From NCBI RefSeq assembly GCF_013386165.1, contig NZ_JACAOS010000017.1:186001-250000 (forward strand): a DNA stretch of 64,000 nt, read 5' to 3'. Under the pieces are notes generated by a model. The model was not told the origin of the DNA. It saw nothing but the letters and a program-made list of their open reading frames with translations, and did not search any database. Positions 9,262 to 18,705 of the stretch are shown here, piece by piece. The translations under genes were made by a program, and so were the position numbers. The stretch is from Pseudomonas gingeri (lineage in GTDB: Bacteria > Pseudomonadota > Gammaproteobacteria > Pseudomonadales > Pseudomonadaceae). Every line of letters begins with the position of its first letter. The stretch's first letter is position 1.

Positions 9262-9331
9262 CTACCGCCGTTCTCCCAAAAGCGCCAGGAATCAAGAATG
9301 ACGCCACGCCCACGCTAACGGAGAACAATAA

Positions 9332-10363
<1,032 letters not shown>

Positions 10364-10375
10364 GGAATTAGAAGA

Positions 10376-11476
10376 ATGAACAAGCTCAAGCGTCTTATTG
10401 CTCCAGCCCTCTGCGCGGCCGTGCTCAGCACCGCCGCCCACGCCGAGGAACGCACCCTGCGGGTCTACAACTGGTTCGACTACATCACCCCCAAGGCCCT
10501 GGACGACTTCAAGGCCCAGAACACCCAGGTCAAGCTGGTCTACGACATCTTCGACACCAACGAGGCCCTGGAAGCCAAGCTGCTCACCGGCAACTCCGGG
10601 TATGACGTGGTGGTGCCGTCCAACGTGTTCCTCGCCAAGCAGATCGAAGCCGGCGTGTTCCAGCCCCTGGACCGCAGCAAGATCCCGAACTGGAACCACC
10701 TCGATCCCAAGCTGATGAAGCTGATCGAGGCCAACGATCCGGGCAACAAGTTCGCCGTACCCTACATGTACGGGACCATCCTGATCGGCTTCAACCCGGA
10801 CAAGGTCAAGGCGGTGCTGGGGGACAAGGCGCCGGTGGACAGCTGGGACCTGATCTTCAAGGAAGAGAACATCAGCAAGCTCAAGCAGTGCGGCGTCGCC
10901 CTGCTCGACTCGCCTTCGGAGATCCTGCCGCTGGCCTTGCAGCACCTGGGCCTGAACCCCAACAGCAACAACCCCAAGGACTATGAGAAGGCCGAAGCGC
11001 TGCTGCTGAAGATCCGGCCGTACATCACCTATTTCCACTCGTCCAAGTACATGGCGGACATCGCCAACGGTGACATCTGCGTGGCCGTCGGTTATTCCGG
11101 CAGCTTCTCCCAGGCCGCCAACCGCGCCAAGGAAGCCAAGAACGGTGTGGTGGTGGACATGCGTCTGCCCAAGGAAGGCGCGCCGATCTGGTTCGACATG
11201 CTGGCGATTCCCAAGGGGGCGAAGGACACGCAGGACGCCTACACCTTTATCAACTACCTGCTGCAACCCCAGGTGATCGCGCCGATCAGCGACTTTGTCG
11301 GTTATCCGAACCCGAACAAGGACGCCACCACAATGGTCGACCCGGCGATCCGCAATAACCCCAATCTGTACCCGACCGAAGCGGCGATGAAGACGCTCTA
11401 CACCTTGCAGCCGCTGGACCAGAAGGCCGAACGGGCACGCACGCGGGCCTGGACCAAGATCAAGTCCGGGGTCTGA
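10376..11476 (+). CDS. Polyamine ABC transporter substrate-binding protein (PotF/SpuD type)
   Basis: 366-residue periplasmic binding protein. An N-terminal signal peptide (cleavage after AHA near residue 22) is followed by LRVYNWFDYITPKALDDF, the PotF/SpuD/SpuE opening with polyamine-contacting aromatic residues, then YDVVVPSNVFLAKQI and VAVGYSGSF. It follows aphA by 12 bases with GAGGAATTAGAAG as ribosome site, so the two are probably cotranscribed and work together: capture of (acetyl)polyamines and their deacetylation. No permease or ATPase gene is adjacent, so it must use a transporter encoded elsewhere. Ligand not determinable from sequence. Confidence 0.9.
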   Translation: MNKLKRLIAPALCAAVLSTAAHAEERTLRVYNWFDYITPKALDDFKAQNTQVKLVYDIFDTNEALEAKLLTGNSGYDVVVPSNVFLAKQIEAGVFQPLDRSKIPNWNHLDPKLMKLIEANDPGNKFAVPYMYGTILIGFNPDKVKAVLGDKAPVDSWDLIFKEENISKLKQCGVALLDSPSEILPLALQHLGLNPNSNNPKDYEKAEALLLKIRPYITYFHSSKYMADIANGDICVAVGYSGSFSQAANRAKEAKNGVVVDMRLPKEGAPIWFDMLAIPKGAKDTQDAYTFINYLLQPQVIAPISDFVGYPNPNKDATTMVDPAIRNNPNLYPTEAAMKTLYTLQPLDQKAERARTRAWTKIKSGV

Positions 11477-11540
11477 GTATTGGCCTCTGCTCGCCCCAAG
11501 GATCGGGGCTTGACGGTACTTCGCGGCGAAACACCCCACC

Positions 11541-11628
11541 TGTAGGAGCCCGGCTTGCCGGCGATGGCGGCCGATCAGGCGATACAAGGCTCACGGGCCT
11601 CATCGCCGGCAAGCCGGGCTCCTACAGG
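11541..11628. repeat. REPIN (two inverted REPs)
   Basis: TGTAGGAGCCCGGCTTGCCG at the left and its inverted copy ending CTCCTACAG at the right, in the convergent gap between the polyamine-binding protein gene and the large DUF6543-like gene. Confidence 0.9.
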
Positions 11629-11642
11629 GAAGCGCGCAATCT

Positions 11643-14600
11643 TCAGGCACTCGGTGGCAGGAACAACGCCGCTGCCACCTTGGGGCCGATGTCTGCACGC
11701 CAGATAGGGTCAACTTTGGTTCCGGCGCCCTCCTGGGCCCTCTGAAAACTGAGCCCTTTAAACCGTTGCTCCCGGGTCTTGAGGTGAGCCTTGGAAAAAC
11801 GGGTCGCTGGCGTGGTCGCGGTCAGGTAATGGAAATGCGCGTACCACAATGGCCTGCCCTGCCTGTCGCGAATCTCGTACTCATCGAGAAAGTCATCGCC
11901 CTTGCCGCCGGAAATATCCCGGCGCTCACCCAGCTTGTGGATCGTGATCTGCTCTTCCTCCGTCAGGAACTCAACGGCGGCAGCGGTCGGCAAGCGCCTC
12001 TTGGTCAGGCTGATCCGTAGGCTCAGGCCTTTATCCTGCAGGCTGCTCACGGCTCGCTCCAGCTCAGCGATCAAATATCGCGGAGATTGTGAAATCCCCC
12101 GGGTCAAATCCCGCAGTTCCCTGCCGAGATCGCCAAAAGGCTGCGCCTTCATCTTGAGGATGTCCTCGATGTCACGCGGGACCTGCACCACGCTCGCACT
12201 GCGTTCGGCGTCCGCCAGCAGCGTCGGCAGGCTCGCCAACAGATCACGGGCCTTCTTCTCCAGCGACTTCAGCTTCTTCGTCGCACGGACACTCAACTCC
12301 CCCGCACCGCCCAGCAAGCGCAGGCCTCGATCCAACTGCCAGCGCCCCGCGCCATCGCTTTTCAACCAGGGACCCTGTAGCGCCGGGTGACGGTCATCGA
12401 TGATCACCACCCCATCGAGTTTGCGCGTCACCCGAAACCAGGCGTCGTCAACCTGGGCATAGAGCAGGTCGCCACGCTGATACAGGCCTTGCCATTCTCC
12501 CGAAACCAGCAAGGTGCCGGGCGCCTCGGACAACGCCAACGTGAACTTCTCCAGCCGGACCAGCTCGGAGGCGGTGAACTGACGTCCCGGACGGGTCCAG
12601 GCAAAGACCAGCTGGTTCGCCGTGCTGGCGACGGGTTCCTTGATCACGGCATTGCTGAGAATGGGCCTGGGGCGCACGGCCCCGGCGGTGCCGATCAGCG
12701 GCTGGCGGTGATACACCAGCAGCACCGCCAGGTTCAGCAGGACGTCGGCCAACGCCGCCCAGGGGTGGGCTGCCTGCGGATCGGCAAAGGTCCTGAGGCT
12801 GGAGAGCAATTGCACCAGCCAGCCGAAACTCACCAGAGGGCCGGGCAGCAAGGGCTGCAACAGGCCGAACAGGGCCCAGCCCAGATCGACGAAACGGTGC
12901 CAGCGATCTTCGGCATTGGACACCGAGTCCGCCTCGGCCCGCGCAATCAACGCCTCGACGCTGGCGGCGAACAGCGCCGCACAAAACGACCCGGACAGCG
13001 GCGTAGTCTCCAGCGAGGCCGGCTCAGGGGTGTCCGGGATGTTCCAGTCGGCGTTGCTCACCCGGGTCAGGTGTGGCTCTTTGAATCCGCCATGGTCATA
13101 GGTTGAACGCCTTGTGCTTTCCAGGCCATCGAGGACCGACTGCTGCAAAGGTCCCTCCTGCTGGATGGCCGCCAACAAGCCGGCCCATGACGGAAACTCA
13201 GACAAAAGCTCGTTGGCGCCGGGGCGGCATAACACCTGCGGGCCCTGCCCCGTCGCCTTGGGGCCAATCACAAACATATTGCGCACCCGGTCCGCCGTGG
13301 CGCCGGGATGCGCCAGAAAAGCCAGGGGCCGGACCACGATGGATTGCCCCAGGACCTCACGGGAACCAACGTCCTGGGTCACCGCCGCCTCGACATAAAG
13401 GCGGGCGGTCTCCGTCAGTTTCTGCTCGAGCCGCAACTCCAGCGCCAGCATCGGCAGCAGGACACGCAGGTAGTCGGTAAACAGCCCCTCTTGCCGGGCT
13501 CGCTCAATCGGGTCGTGCTGCAATTTCTGCCCGAGCAACTCAGGGTAGGTCCGGCCGATATCGGCCTCGCTCACCGCCGAGCGCAGCACCTCATAGGTCA
13601 TCCAGGCCGGCGCCGTCTGGGCTTGGTAACGAACCTGAGCCAAGGCGCCAAGAGGAAAGGCCTCAAGGTTCTTCAGCGCCATGGCGACATATTCCTGGGT
13701 CCGTGACTCATAACGAACGTCAAGCGCAGTGTCGACCAAGGCGTATGGACCGTTCGCAATACGCCTCAAGGTCACGCTGATGTCGCTGGCCGACACGTTC
13801 GCAGCCTGTGGATATTTCGCCTGCAAACACGCCTGCAACGACCGGCCGGCAAAGCTACGGATATCCGGGATGCCATCGAGAAACGCCTTGCCGGCATGAC
13901 TCCGGTGCACCGCCGCGAGCGCCGCCACGTAACGACCATAACGCGTGCGATCCGCCGCCGAGGCCTTGCGCAACCCGTCGGGGAGCACGTCACGCAGGCG
14001 CCCCAGTTTCGCCTCGTGGCCGGAACGAAAAGCGCCGAACAATTCCTGCAAATCGGTCAGCTCATGCAGGTGCTGCTCAAGGGCCTCCGGGTCGCGGTAG
14101 TCACTCGGCTTGAGCCCATCAATGGCCTCCAACTGCCGTATCAGCAAGGTCACGGTCAGGGCGTCGAAGATGTGATGATCCGGCGAGTAACTCCTGAAAT
14201 CCGAGTCCTCGCCGCTCAATGTCACACTCAGGGAATCTTCAAGTGCTCGCGTGGAGTCGAACATTTCGATCCCGCCGAACAGCGTGTAAAGCAAGACGAT
14301 CTGGCGTTCGCCGACCCAACCGCTGATGACCAGTGCCTGGACGTGCAAGGGCTCGGGGCCCTTGACGCGGGTATCGATGAGGGTGACATAGGCCTGCGCG
14401 CAATCACTGCCGAACCTGGCCCGACGCGCCCGCAGGTCGGGATAGTCGAGCACCGCCTCCACGGTGGCCAATTCATCACCCGACAGCACCGCGCAGGCCA
14501 GGCGCAATTGCGCCGCGAAGAACTCGGAAAGGCGCTGCCAGGGTGCGACCTTCTGGTCCAACGGCGAACTCCAGAACTCGACCAACGCCTGTTTATACGC

Positions 14601-15002
14601 TTGAAGCAGCAAGGGTGCCCACTCGCTCAGGAGCGTCTCCACCCGCGCCGTGTCCAGAGACAAGCGCTGCGGATGCTCCGCGCCGGGATAGAGCGTCAGG
14701 TAGCTGTTCGTCGGATGAGCCTCGGCCTTGTCGCCGAGGAAGCGTCTGATCAGCATGTTCGTCAGGGGCAGGACCCCGTAATCCACCGTGGAAGCTTCAT
14801 CCTTGCACGCTACCGGCTGGATCAGCGCGGCATGGGCAAGCCGCTCGCCCAACAACGGGTATTCGCCCTCCAGCATGTCGCGCACCAGGCCGGGCGCGAC
14901 GCTTTCCAGGGTCGGTCGCTGGGCAAAATAATCACTGAGGGTATAGACCCTTTCAGCCTGTTCGCTCTCGCTCAAGGTCGCGCGGGCAAGGGGGGACGTC
15001 AT
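11643..15002 (-). CDS. Large DUF6543-like (dermonecrotic toxin N-terminal family) protein
   Basis: 1119-residue protein of a family common and variable in fluorescent pseudomonads, which I recognise by layout rather than a crisp motif. It has the long alpha-rich N region (YFAQRPTLESVAPGLVRDML, then LIRRFLGDKAEAH), a central part with two hydrophobic stretches at about residues 705-765 (FGLLQPLLPGPLVSFGWLV; ADVLLNLAVLLVY), and the C-terminal block with YAHFHY and FSKAHLKTREQR. No signal peptide or Rhs/RTX repeats. No immunity-like partner gene is next to it. It is monocistronic, flanked by a REPIN and the MocR gene. A host- or competitor-directed toxin is the usual guess for this family; function is unproven. 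Confidence 0.65.
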   Translation of the reverse strand: MTSPLARATLSESEQAERVYTLSDYFAQRPTLESVAPGLVRDMLEGEYPLLGERLAHAALIQPVACKDEASTVDYGVLPLTNMLIRRFLGDKAEAHPTNSYLTLYPGAEHPQRLSLDTARVETLLSEWAPLLLQAYKQALVEFWSSPLDQKVAPWQRLSEFFAAQLRLACAVLSGDELATVEAVLDYPDLRARRARFGSDCAQAYVTLIDTRVKGPEPLHVQALVISGWVGERQIVLLYTLFGGIEMFDSTRALEDSLSVTLSGEDSDFRSYSPDHHIFDALTVTLLIRQLEAIDGLKPSDYRDPEALEQHLHELTDLQELFGAFRSGHEAKLGRLRDVLPDGLRKASAADRTRYGRYVAALAAVHRSHAGKAFLDGIPDIRSFAGRSLQACLQAKYPQAANVSASDISVTLRRIANGPYALVDTALDVRYESRTQEYVAMALKNLEAFPLGALAQVRYQAQTAPAWMTYEVLRSAVSEADIGRTYPELLGQKLQHDPIERARQEGLFTDYLRVLLPMLALELRLEQKLTETARLYVEAAVTQDVGSREVLGQSIVVRPLAFLAHPGATADRVRNMFVIGPKATGQGPQVLCRPGANELLSEFPSWAGLLAAIQQEGPLQQSVLDGLESTRRSTYDHGGFKEPHLTRVSNADWNIPDTPEPASLETTPLSGSFCAALFAASVEALIARAEADSVSNAEDRWHRFVDLGWALFGLLQPLLPGPLVSFGWLVQLLSSLRTFADPQAAHPWAALADVLLNLAVLLVYHRQPLIGTAGAVRPRPILSNAVIKEPVASTANQLVFAWTRPGRQFTASELVRLEKFTLALSEAPGTLLVSGEWQGLYQRGDLLYAQVDDAWFRVTRKLDGVVIIDDRHPALQGPWLKSDGAGRWQLDRGLRLLGGAGELSVRATKKLKSLEKKARDLLASLPTLLADAERSASVVQVPRDIEDILKMKAQPFGDLGRELRDLTRGISQSPRYLIAELERAVSSLQDKGLSLRISLTKRRLPTAAAVEFLTEEEQITIHKLGERRDISGGKGDDFLDEYEIRDRQGRPLWYAHFHYLTATTPATRFSKAHLKTREQRFKGLSFQRAQEGAGTKVDPIWRADIGPKVAAALFLPPSA

Positions 15003-15088
15003 GTCTGTTTATCCTGGTTTCGGGTTCCGGGAATAAATAAACATCCATCGCGCGATGGCCTGCGGTAACCGGTTAATACCCTCCGCGA

Positions 15089-16639
15089 CTAGCGCTTCCA
15101 GACCGTGCGCAAACGCGCCAGCGCCGACTCGATATCCGTTTCCGGCACTGCCGCAAACCCCAGCACCAACCCGGCGCGCTGGTTCTCCGGCGGATCGGGC
15201 TGGGTCATCCAGAAACCACTCAAGGGGCTGATCTCAACCCCGACACTCTCCGCCTGGGCGATCAACTCCCGCTCCCGTGCCAGACTCTCCACGGGCACCA
15301 TCAGGTGCAGGCCCGCCGCAACCACCGGCAGCGCGCCAATGCCCGCAATGCCCTGCGGCCAATGGGCCAACAGGGCATCGCGCCGACTCAGGGCGGCCCG
15401 CCGCATGCGCCGGATATGTCGCTGGAAATGCCCGGCGGCCATGAACTCGGCCATCACCACCTGGGTACTGACCTCCGAGTGGCGCATATCCAGCGCACGA
15501 CGCCGGGTAAACGTCTCCACCAGCGTCGGCGGCAGCACCAGGTAACCGAGACGTAGCGCCGGAAAGGCGATTTTGCCGAAGGTCCCGACATACAGCACCC
15601 GCCCCTGCCGATCCAGCGCCGCCAGGGGTGCCAACGGCGCGCCGCTGTAACGGTATTCGCCGTCATAGTCATCCTCGACGATCCAACCGCCGACACGCTC
15701 GGCCCAGGCCAGCAATTCAAGGCGCCGGGCCAGGCTCATGATCACGCCGGTGGGGTATTGATGGGACGGCGTCACATAGGCCAGCCGACAATCCTGCAAT
15801 TGCGCGAGTTCGGTGCAGTCCAGCCCTTCCTGGTCGACCGCCACGCCATGGAGTTTGGCCCCCGCCACCGCGAAGGCCAATCGAGCCGCGCGGTACCCGG
15901 GATTCTCCACCGCCACGCCATCGCCGGGGTCCACCAGCAACTGTGCACAAAGGCTAATGCCTTGCTGTGCGCCACTGGTGATCACAATTTGCTCAGCCGT
16001 GCAAGAAAGCCCCCTTGAGCTGCGCAAGTAAGCCGCGATCAGGCCCCGTAAGCGCGCCTCTCCCGCCGCCTCGCCGTAACACAGCAGTTGCAAGTCCGGT
16101 TTGCGCCAGAAAGCCGCCTGCAGCTTGGCCCAGACGCCAAAGGGAAACAGGTCGAACGCTGGCACCCCCACCCGAAAAGCTCGCGGCGGACCACCCGGCG
16201 GCTTGTGCATCGGGTTGCTCTCGATGCGCCCCATGGCCAGATTGTGGATAACTTTACTGGATGTAACCCCAGCGGTTTCGGTCGATTTTGTGGATAACCC
16301 TGTGGGTAAGCCTGTTGAAAACCCTGTGGATAGTTTTGTGGACAACTTTTTGATCGGCAGGGCTTTTTCCGGCAGTTGCGCCACGTAGGTGCCATCGCCG
16401 ATCCGGCCCTCGATAAAGCCCTCGGCGTACAGCTGGTCATAGGCCCGCACCACGCTGTTGCGGGAAATCGCCAGGGCGCTGGCCAGATCGCGACTGGCTG
16501 GCAAACGGCTACCACTGGCCAAGCGCCCGTCCAGCACTCGCAGACGCAGGGCCTGATAGAGCTGGCGACTGAGCCCCTTGGCCGGATCCAGGTAAATCCC
16601 GGCAGGGTCGAACGGCAGGGGCAACGATGGGCTGGGCAT
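15089..16639 (-). CDS. MocR/PdxR-type GntR regulator with aminotransferase domain
   Basis: 516-residue PLP-binding regulator. Residues about 10-80 are a GntR winged helix (GLSRQLYQALRLRVLDG, SRDLASALAISRNSVVRAYDQL). A low-complexity linker at about 98-121 is followed by a class I aminotransferase fold with the PLP lysine in VGTFGKIAFPALRLGY. The start is the ATG at 16639; a further upstream frame lacks a better start. It is divergent from a PaiB-like gene 90 bases away, which it probably controls. The linker is built of 12-bp repeats, each carrying a DnaA-box-like sequence (see the repeat entry). Target and ligand are unknown; similarity to PdxR is at family level only. Confidence 0.9.
   Translation of the reverse strand: MPSPSLPLPFDPAGIYLDPAKGLSRQLYQALRLRVLDGRLASGSRLPASRDLASALAISRNSVVRAYDQLYAEGFIEGRIGDGTYVAQLPEKALPIKKLSTKLSTGFSTGLPTGLSTKSTETAGVTSSKVIHNLAMGRIESNPMHKPPGGPPRAFRVGVPAFDLFPFGVWAKLQAAFWRKPDLQLLCYGEAAGEARLRGLIAAYLRSSRGLSCTAEQIVITSGAQQGISLCAQLLVDPGDGVAVENPGYRAARLAFAVAGAKLHGVAVDQEGLDCTELAQLQDCRLAYVTPSHQYPTGVIMSLARRLELLAWAERVGGWIVEDDYDGEYRYSGAPLAPLAALDRQGRVLYVGTFGKIAFPALRLGYLVLPPTLVETFTRRRALDMRHSEVSTQVVMAEFMAAGHFQRHIRRMRRAALSRRDALLAHWPQGIAGIGALPVVAAGLHLMVPVESLARERELIAQAESVGVEISPLSGFWMTQPDPPENQRAGLVLGFAAVPETDIESALARLRTVWKR
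16243..16345. repeat. 12-bp tandem repeat of DnaA-box-like sequence inside the MocR linker
   Basis: Plus-strand 9-mers at 16289 (TGTGGATAA), 16301 (TGTGGGTAA), 16313 (TGTTGAAAA), 16325 (TGTGGATAG) and 16337 (TGTGGACAA) fall on an exact 12-bp period; another perfect TGTGGATAA lies at 16243-16251. TGTGGATAA is the complement of the DnaA box TTATCCACA. On the coding strand the units read [K/G]-[L/F]-[S/P]-T. Confidence 0.75.
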
Positions 16640-16729
16640 GGGATTGGACCTATGAAAATCACCAGTAATGGCTCTTACAACCAACCAATAGCCTGCCTAG
16701 GATGCAGGTATTCGCCAAGGAAAATTTCC

Positions 16730-17353
16730 ATGTACACACCCAGCGCCTTTTCCGAACAAGACCTGCTCACCCTGCAGCAACATATTCAGGGCACTCGCCT
16801 GGCGACACTGGTCACCCATGGCAAACTCGGCCTGCAAGCCATCCACGTACCGCTGCTGCTCAGCCCCGAGCAAGGTCCCAACGGCACGCTCTACGGCCAT
16901 CTGGCCCGGGCCAATCCGCAGTGGCAGGAACTGGCCGAGGGCGGCGAAGTCCTGGTGATCTTCCCGGGGGCCGATGCCTATGTCAGCCCGTCCTTCTATC
17001 CCGCCAAAGCCGAGCACGGCAAAGTGGTGCCGACCTGGAACTACGTGGCCGTGCATGCCTATGGCCAGGCCGAGGTGTTCGACGATGCCCATCGCCTGCT
17101 CAACCTGGTCAGCGCCCTGACCGACCGCCATGAGGCGGGCCGGGACAAGCCCTGGAAAGTCGCCGACGCCCCCGCGCCGTACATCGACAGCATGCTCAAG
17201 GCCATCGTCGGTTTTGCCCTGCCGATCCAGCGCCTGGAAGGCAAGCGCAAACTCAGCCAGAACCGCAGCGCCGCCGACATCGCCGGTGTGCAACAAGGGC
17301 TGGCGGCCAGCGCCGACAGCCAGGACCAAGCCCTCGCCCACTTGATGCGTTAA
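16730..17353 (+). CDS. FMN-binding split-barrel protein, PaiB family
   Basis: 207-residue PaiB-like protein (named for B. subtilis PaiB, a negative regulator of sporulation and protease genes; most members are probably flavin-binding enzymes). It opens MYTPSAFSEQD and shows the conserved HVPLLL, LYGHLARANPQW, GPDAYVSPSWY-like (here GADAYVSPSFY) and VPTWNYVAVHAYG blocks, ending with the KLSQNRSAADIAGV pattern. The ATG at 16730 follows CAAGGAAAATTTCC. Divergent from the MocR gene and followed at 9 bases by a GNAT gene, so a three-gene operon with both acetyltransferases is likely. Confidence 0.88.
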   Translation: MYTPSAFSEQDLLTLQQHIQGTRLATLVTHGKLGLQAIHVPLLLSPEQGPNGTLYGHLARANPQWQELAEGGEVLVIFPGADAYVSPSFYPAKAEHGKVVPTWNYVAVHAYGQAEVFDDAHRLLNLVSALTDRHEAGRDKPWKVADAPAPYIDSMLKAIVGFALPIQRLEGKRKLSQNRSAADIAGVQQGLAASADSQDQALAHLMR

Positions 17354-17362
17354 GGAGTGACC

Positions 17363-17809
17363 ATGAGTTCCATCGAAATCCGTCCGGTGACCGCCGCCGA
17401 CCAGGCTGCTTGGCAGCCGCTGTGGCAGGCCTACCTGAAGTTCTACGAGACCGAGCTACCGGACGCGATCTACCAATCGACCTGGCAGCGCTTTCTCGAC
17501 CCGGCCGAGACCACCCACGCCGCCCTCGCCTGGCAGGACGGCAAGGCCGTGGGCCTGGTGCATTTCATCTACCATCGGTCGAACTGGAGCATCCAGAATT
17601 CCTGCTACCTGCAGGACCTGTTCGTTGCACCCGGCCAGCGCGGAACCGGGCTGGGACGCTTGTTGATCGAGCATGTCTATGCCACGGCGGCCGAGGCCGG
17701 GTGCAGTAAGGTGCACTGGCTGACCCACGAGACCAATGCCACCGCGATCCAGTTGTACGAACGGATTGCCGAACGCCCCGGCTTCATCCAATTTCGCCAA
17801 GGGTTATAA
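17363..17809 (+). CDS. GNAT family N-acetyltransferase
   Basis: 148-residue acetyltransferase using acetyl-CoA. It shows the GNAT motif A with LQDLFVAPGQRGTGLGRLLIEHV near residues 80-100 (the Q/RxxGxG/A pyrophosphate loop) and the WLTHETNATAIQLYERI motif B region. AAGGAG at 17352-17357, overlapping the end of the PaiB gene, sets the ATG at 17363; a GTG two codons upstream overlaps that ribosome site. Second gene of the probable operon starting at the PaiB gene; acceptor substrate unknown. Confidence 0.9.
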   Translation: MSSIEIRPVTAADQAAWQPLWQAYLKFYETELPDAIYQSTWQRFLDPAETTHAALAWQDGKAVGLVHFIYHRSNWSIQNSCYLQDLFVAPGQRGTGLGRLLIEHVYATAAEAGCSKVHWLTHETNATAIQLYERIAERPGFIQFRQGL

Positions 17810-17826
17810 GCCTTGAGGAGAGCGTC

Positions 17827-18498
17827 ATGTCGACACCCGTAACTAACTGGAAAGGCGCGCCGACGCCTTCGACCCAGCGTCTTGAGGGGCGCTTCATCAC
17901 CCTGGAGAGGCTCGACGCCGTCCGCCATGGCGATGATCTGTTTCGCGCCCTGGAAGGCCCGGGCGCCGACCCGAAGCTGTGGGACTACCTGCCTTATGGC
18001 CCGTTCCCGGAGCGCAGCGCGTTCAATGATTGGCTCAATGCCAATGCGGCCAGCAGCGACCCGTATTTCTTTGCGGTGATCGACACGGCCAGCGGTGAAG
18101 TCCAGGGCATCCTCAGCCTGATGTCGATTGTCCCGGCCCAGGGCCGTATCGAGATCGGCCACGTCACCTTCGGCGCGCCGATGCAGCGCTCGCCCAAGAG
18201 CACAGAGGCGGTCTACCTGCTGGCCAAGGAAGCCTTTGCCCTGGGTTACCGGCGCCTGGAGTGGAAGTGCAATAACGACAACGCCCGCTCCCGTACAGCG
18301 GCCGAGCGCCTGGGCTTCAGCTTTGAAGGCGTGTTCCGCCAGCACATGGTGGTCAAGGGCAGGAACCGCGACACCGCGTGGTACAGCATCCTCGATTCGG
18401 AATGGCCGGCGGTGAATGCCGGGTTCGAGCGCTGGTTGTCGGAAGAGAACCTGACGGCAGCCGGACAAATCAAGACCCTGGTGGAGTGCCGCGGGTAA
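17827..18498 (+). CDS. GNAT family N-acetyltransferase, RimJ/RimL-like
   Basis: 223-residue member of the larger RimJ/RimL branch (Acetyltransf_3). It has the EGRFITLERLD opening, the IEIGHVTFGAPMQRSPKSTEAVYLLAKEAF block near residues 100-125 and CNNDNARSRTAAERLGFSFEGVFRQHMVVKGRNRDTAWYSI toward the end, all typical. GAGGAGAGCGTC precedes the ATG. Third gene of the PaiB-GNAT-GNAT group, 17 bases after the previous one. Acceptor unknown. Confidence 0.9.
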   Translation: MSTPVTNWKGAPTPSTQRLEGRFITLERLDAVRHGDDLFRALEGPGADPKLWDYLPYGPFPERSAFNDWLNANAASSDPYFFAVIDTASGEVQGILSLMSIVPAQGRIEIGHVTFGAPMQRSPKSTEAVYLLAKEAFALGYRRLEWKCNNDNARSRTAAERLGFSFEGVFRQHMVVKGRNRDTAWYSILDSEWPAVNAGFERWLSEENLTAAGQIKTLVECRG

Positions 18499-18614
18499 CC
18501 GGACAGCGTGGAAGTACAACGCCCGTCGACCTGGAAATGCGGTGGCTGACGCCTCGGCTACCGCAAGACCACGCAGTCACAGACAGGCCTTTAATCGTCA
18601 CCAGAGCGCTGACA

Positions 18615-18669
18615 TATCTCGCAAAAGACGGGTAAAAAGCCCGACATTTATCGATTACATGGATAGATA
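18615..18669 (+). promoter_or_regulatory. Shared autotransporter promoter module, AT2 copy
   Basis: TATCTCGC (18615-18622), 18 bp, CCGACA (18641-18646), 17 bp, TAGATA (18664-18669), followed by CATTTCCGCCTCG. The 17-bp gap fits a -35/-10 pair; TATCTCGC would then be an upstream activator site. Confidence 0.65.
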
Positions 18670-18705
18670 CATTTCCGCCTCGATTTATTCTGAGGATGAA
18701 ATGGA

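Larger units (their letters stand above)
9034..9331. other. Divergent intergenic region between AT1 and aphA
   Basis: 298 bases with promoters firing both ways. The AT1 module is at 9069-9097. On the aphA side, two copies of CTTTTGGCCA lie at 9232-9241 and 9252-9261, exactly 20 bp apart, upstream of the aphA ATG. No gene seen. Confidence 0.55.

Noticed and set aside
10376..11476. Complete polyamine ABC transporter locus
   Set aside because: Only the binding protein is present; neither permease nor ATPase genes are adjacent.
18641..18669. FliA (sigma-28) promoter at the autotransporter module because of GCCCGACAT
   Set aside because: GCCGACAT is near GCCGATAA, but no TAAA lies 15 bp upstream at a constant distance in the four copies; the constant 17-bp downstream box fits a -35/-10 pair better.
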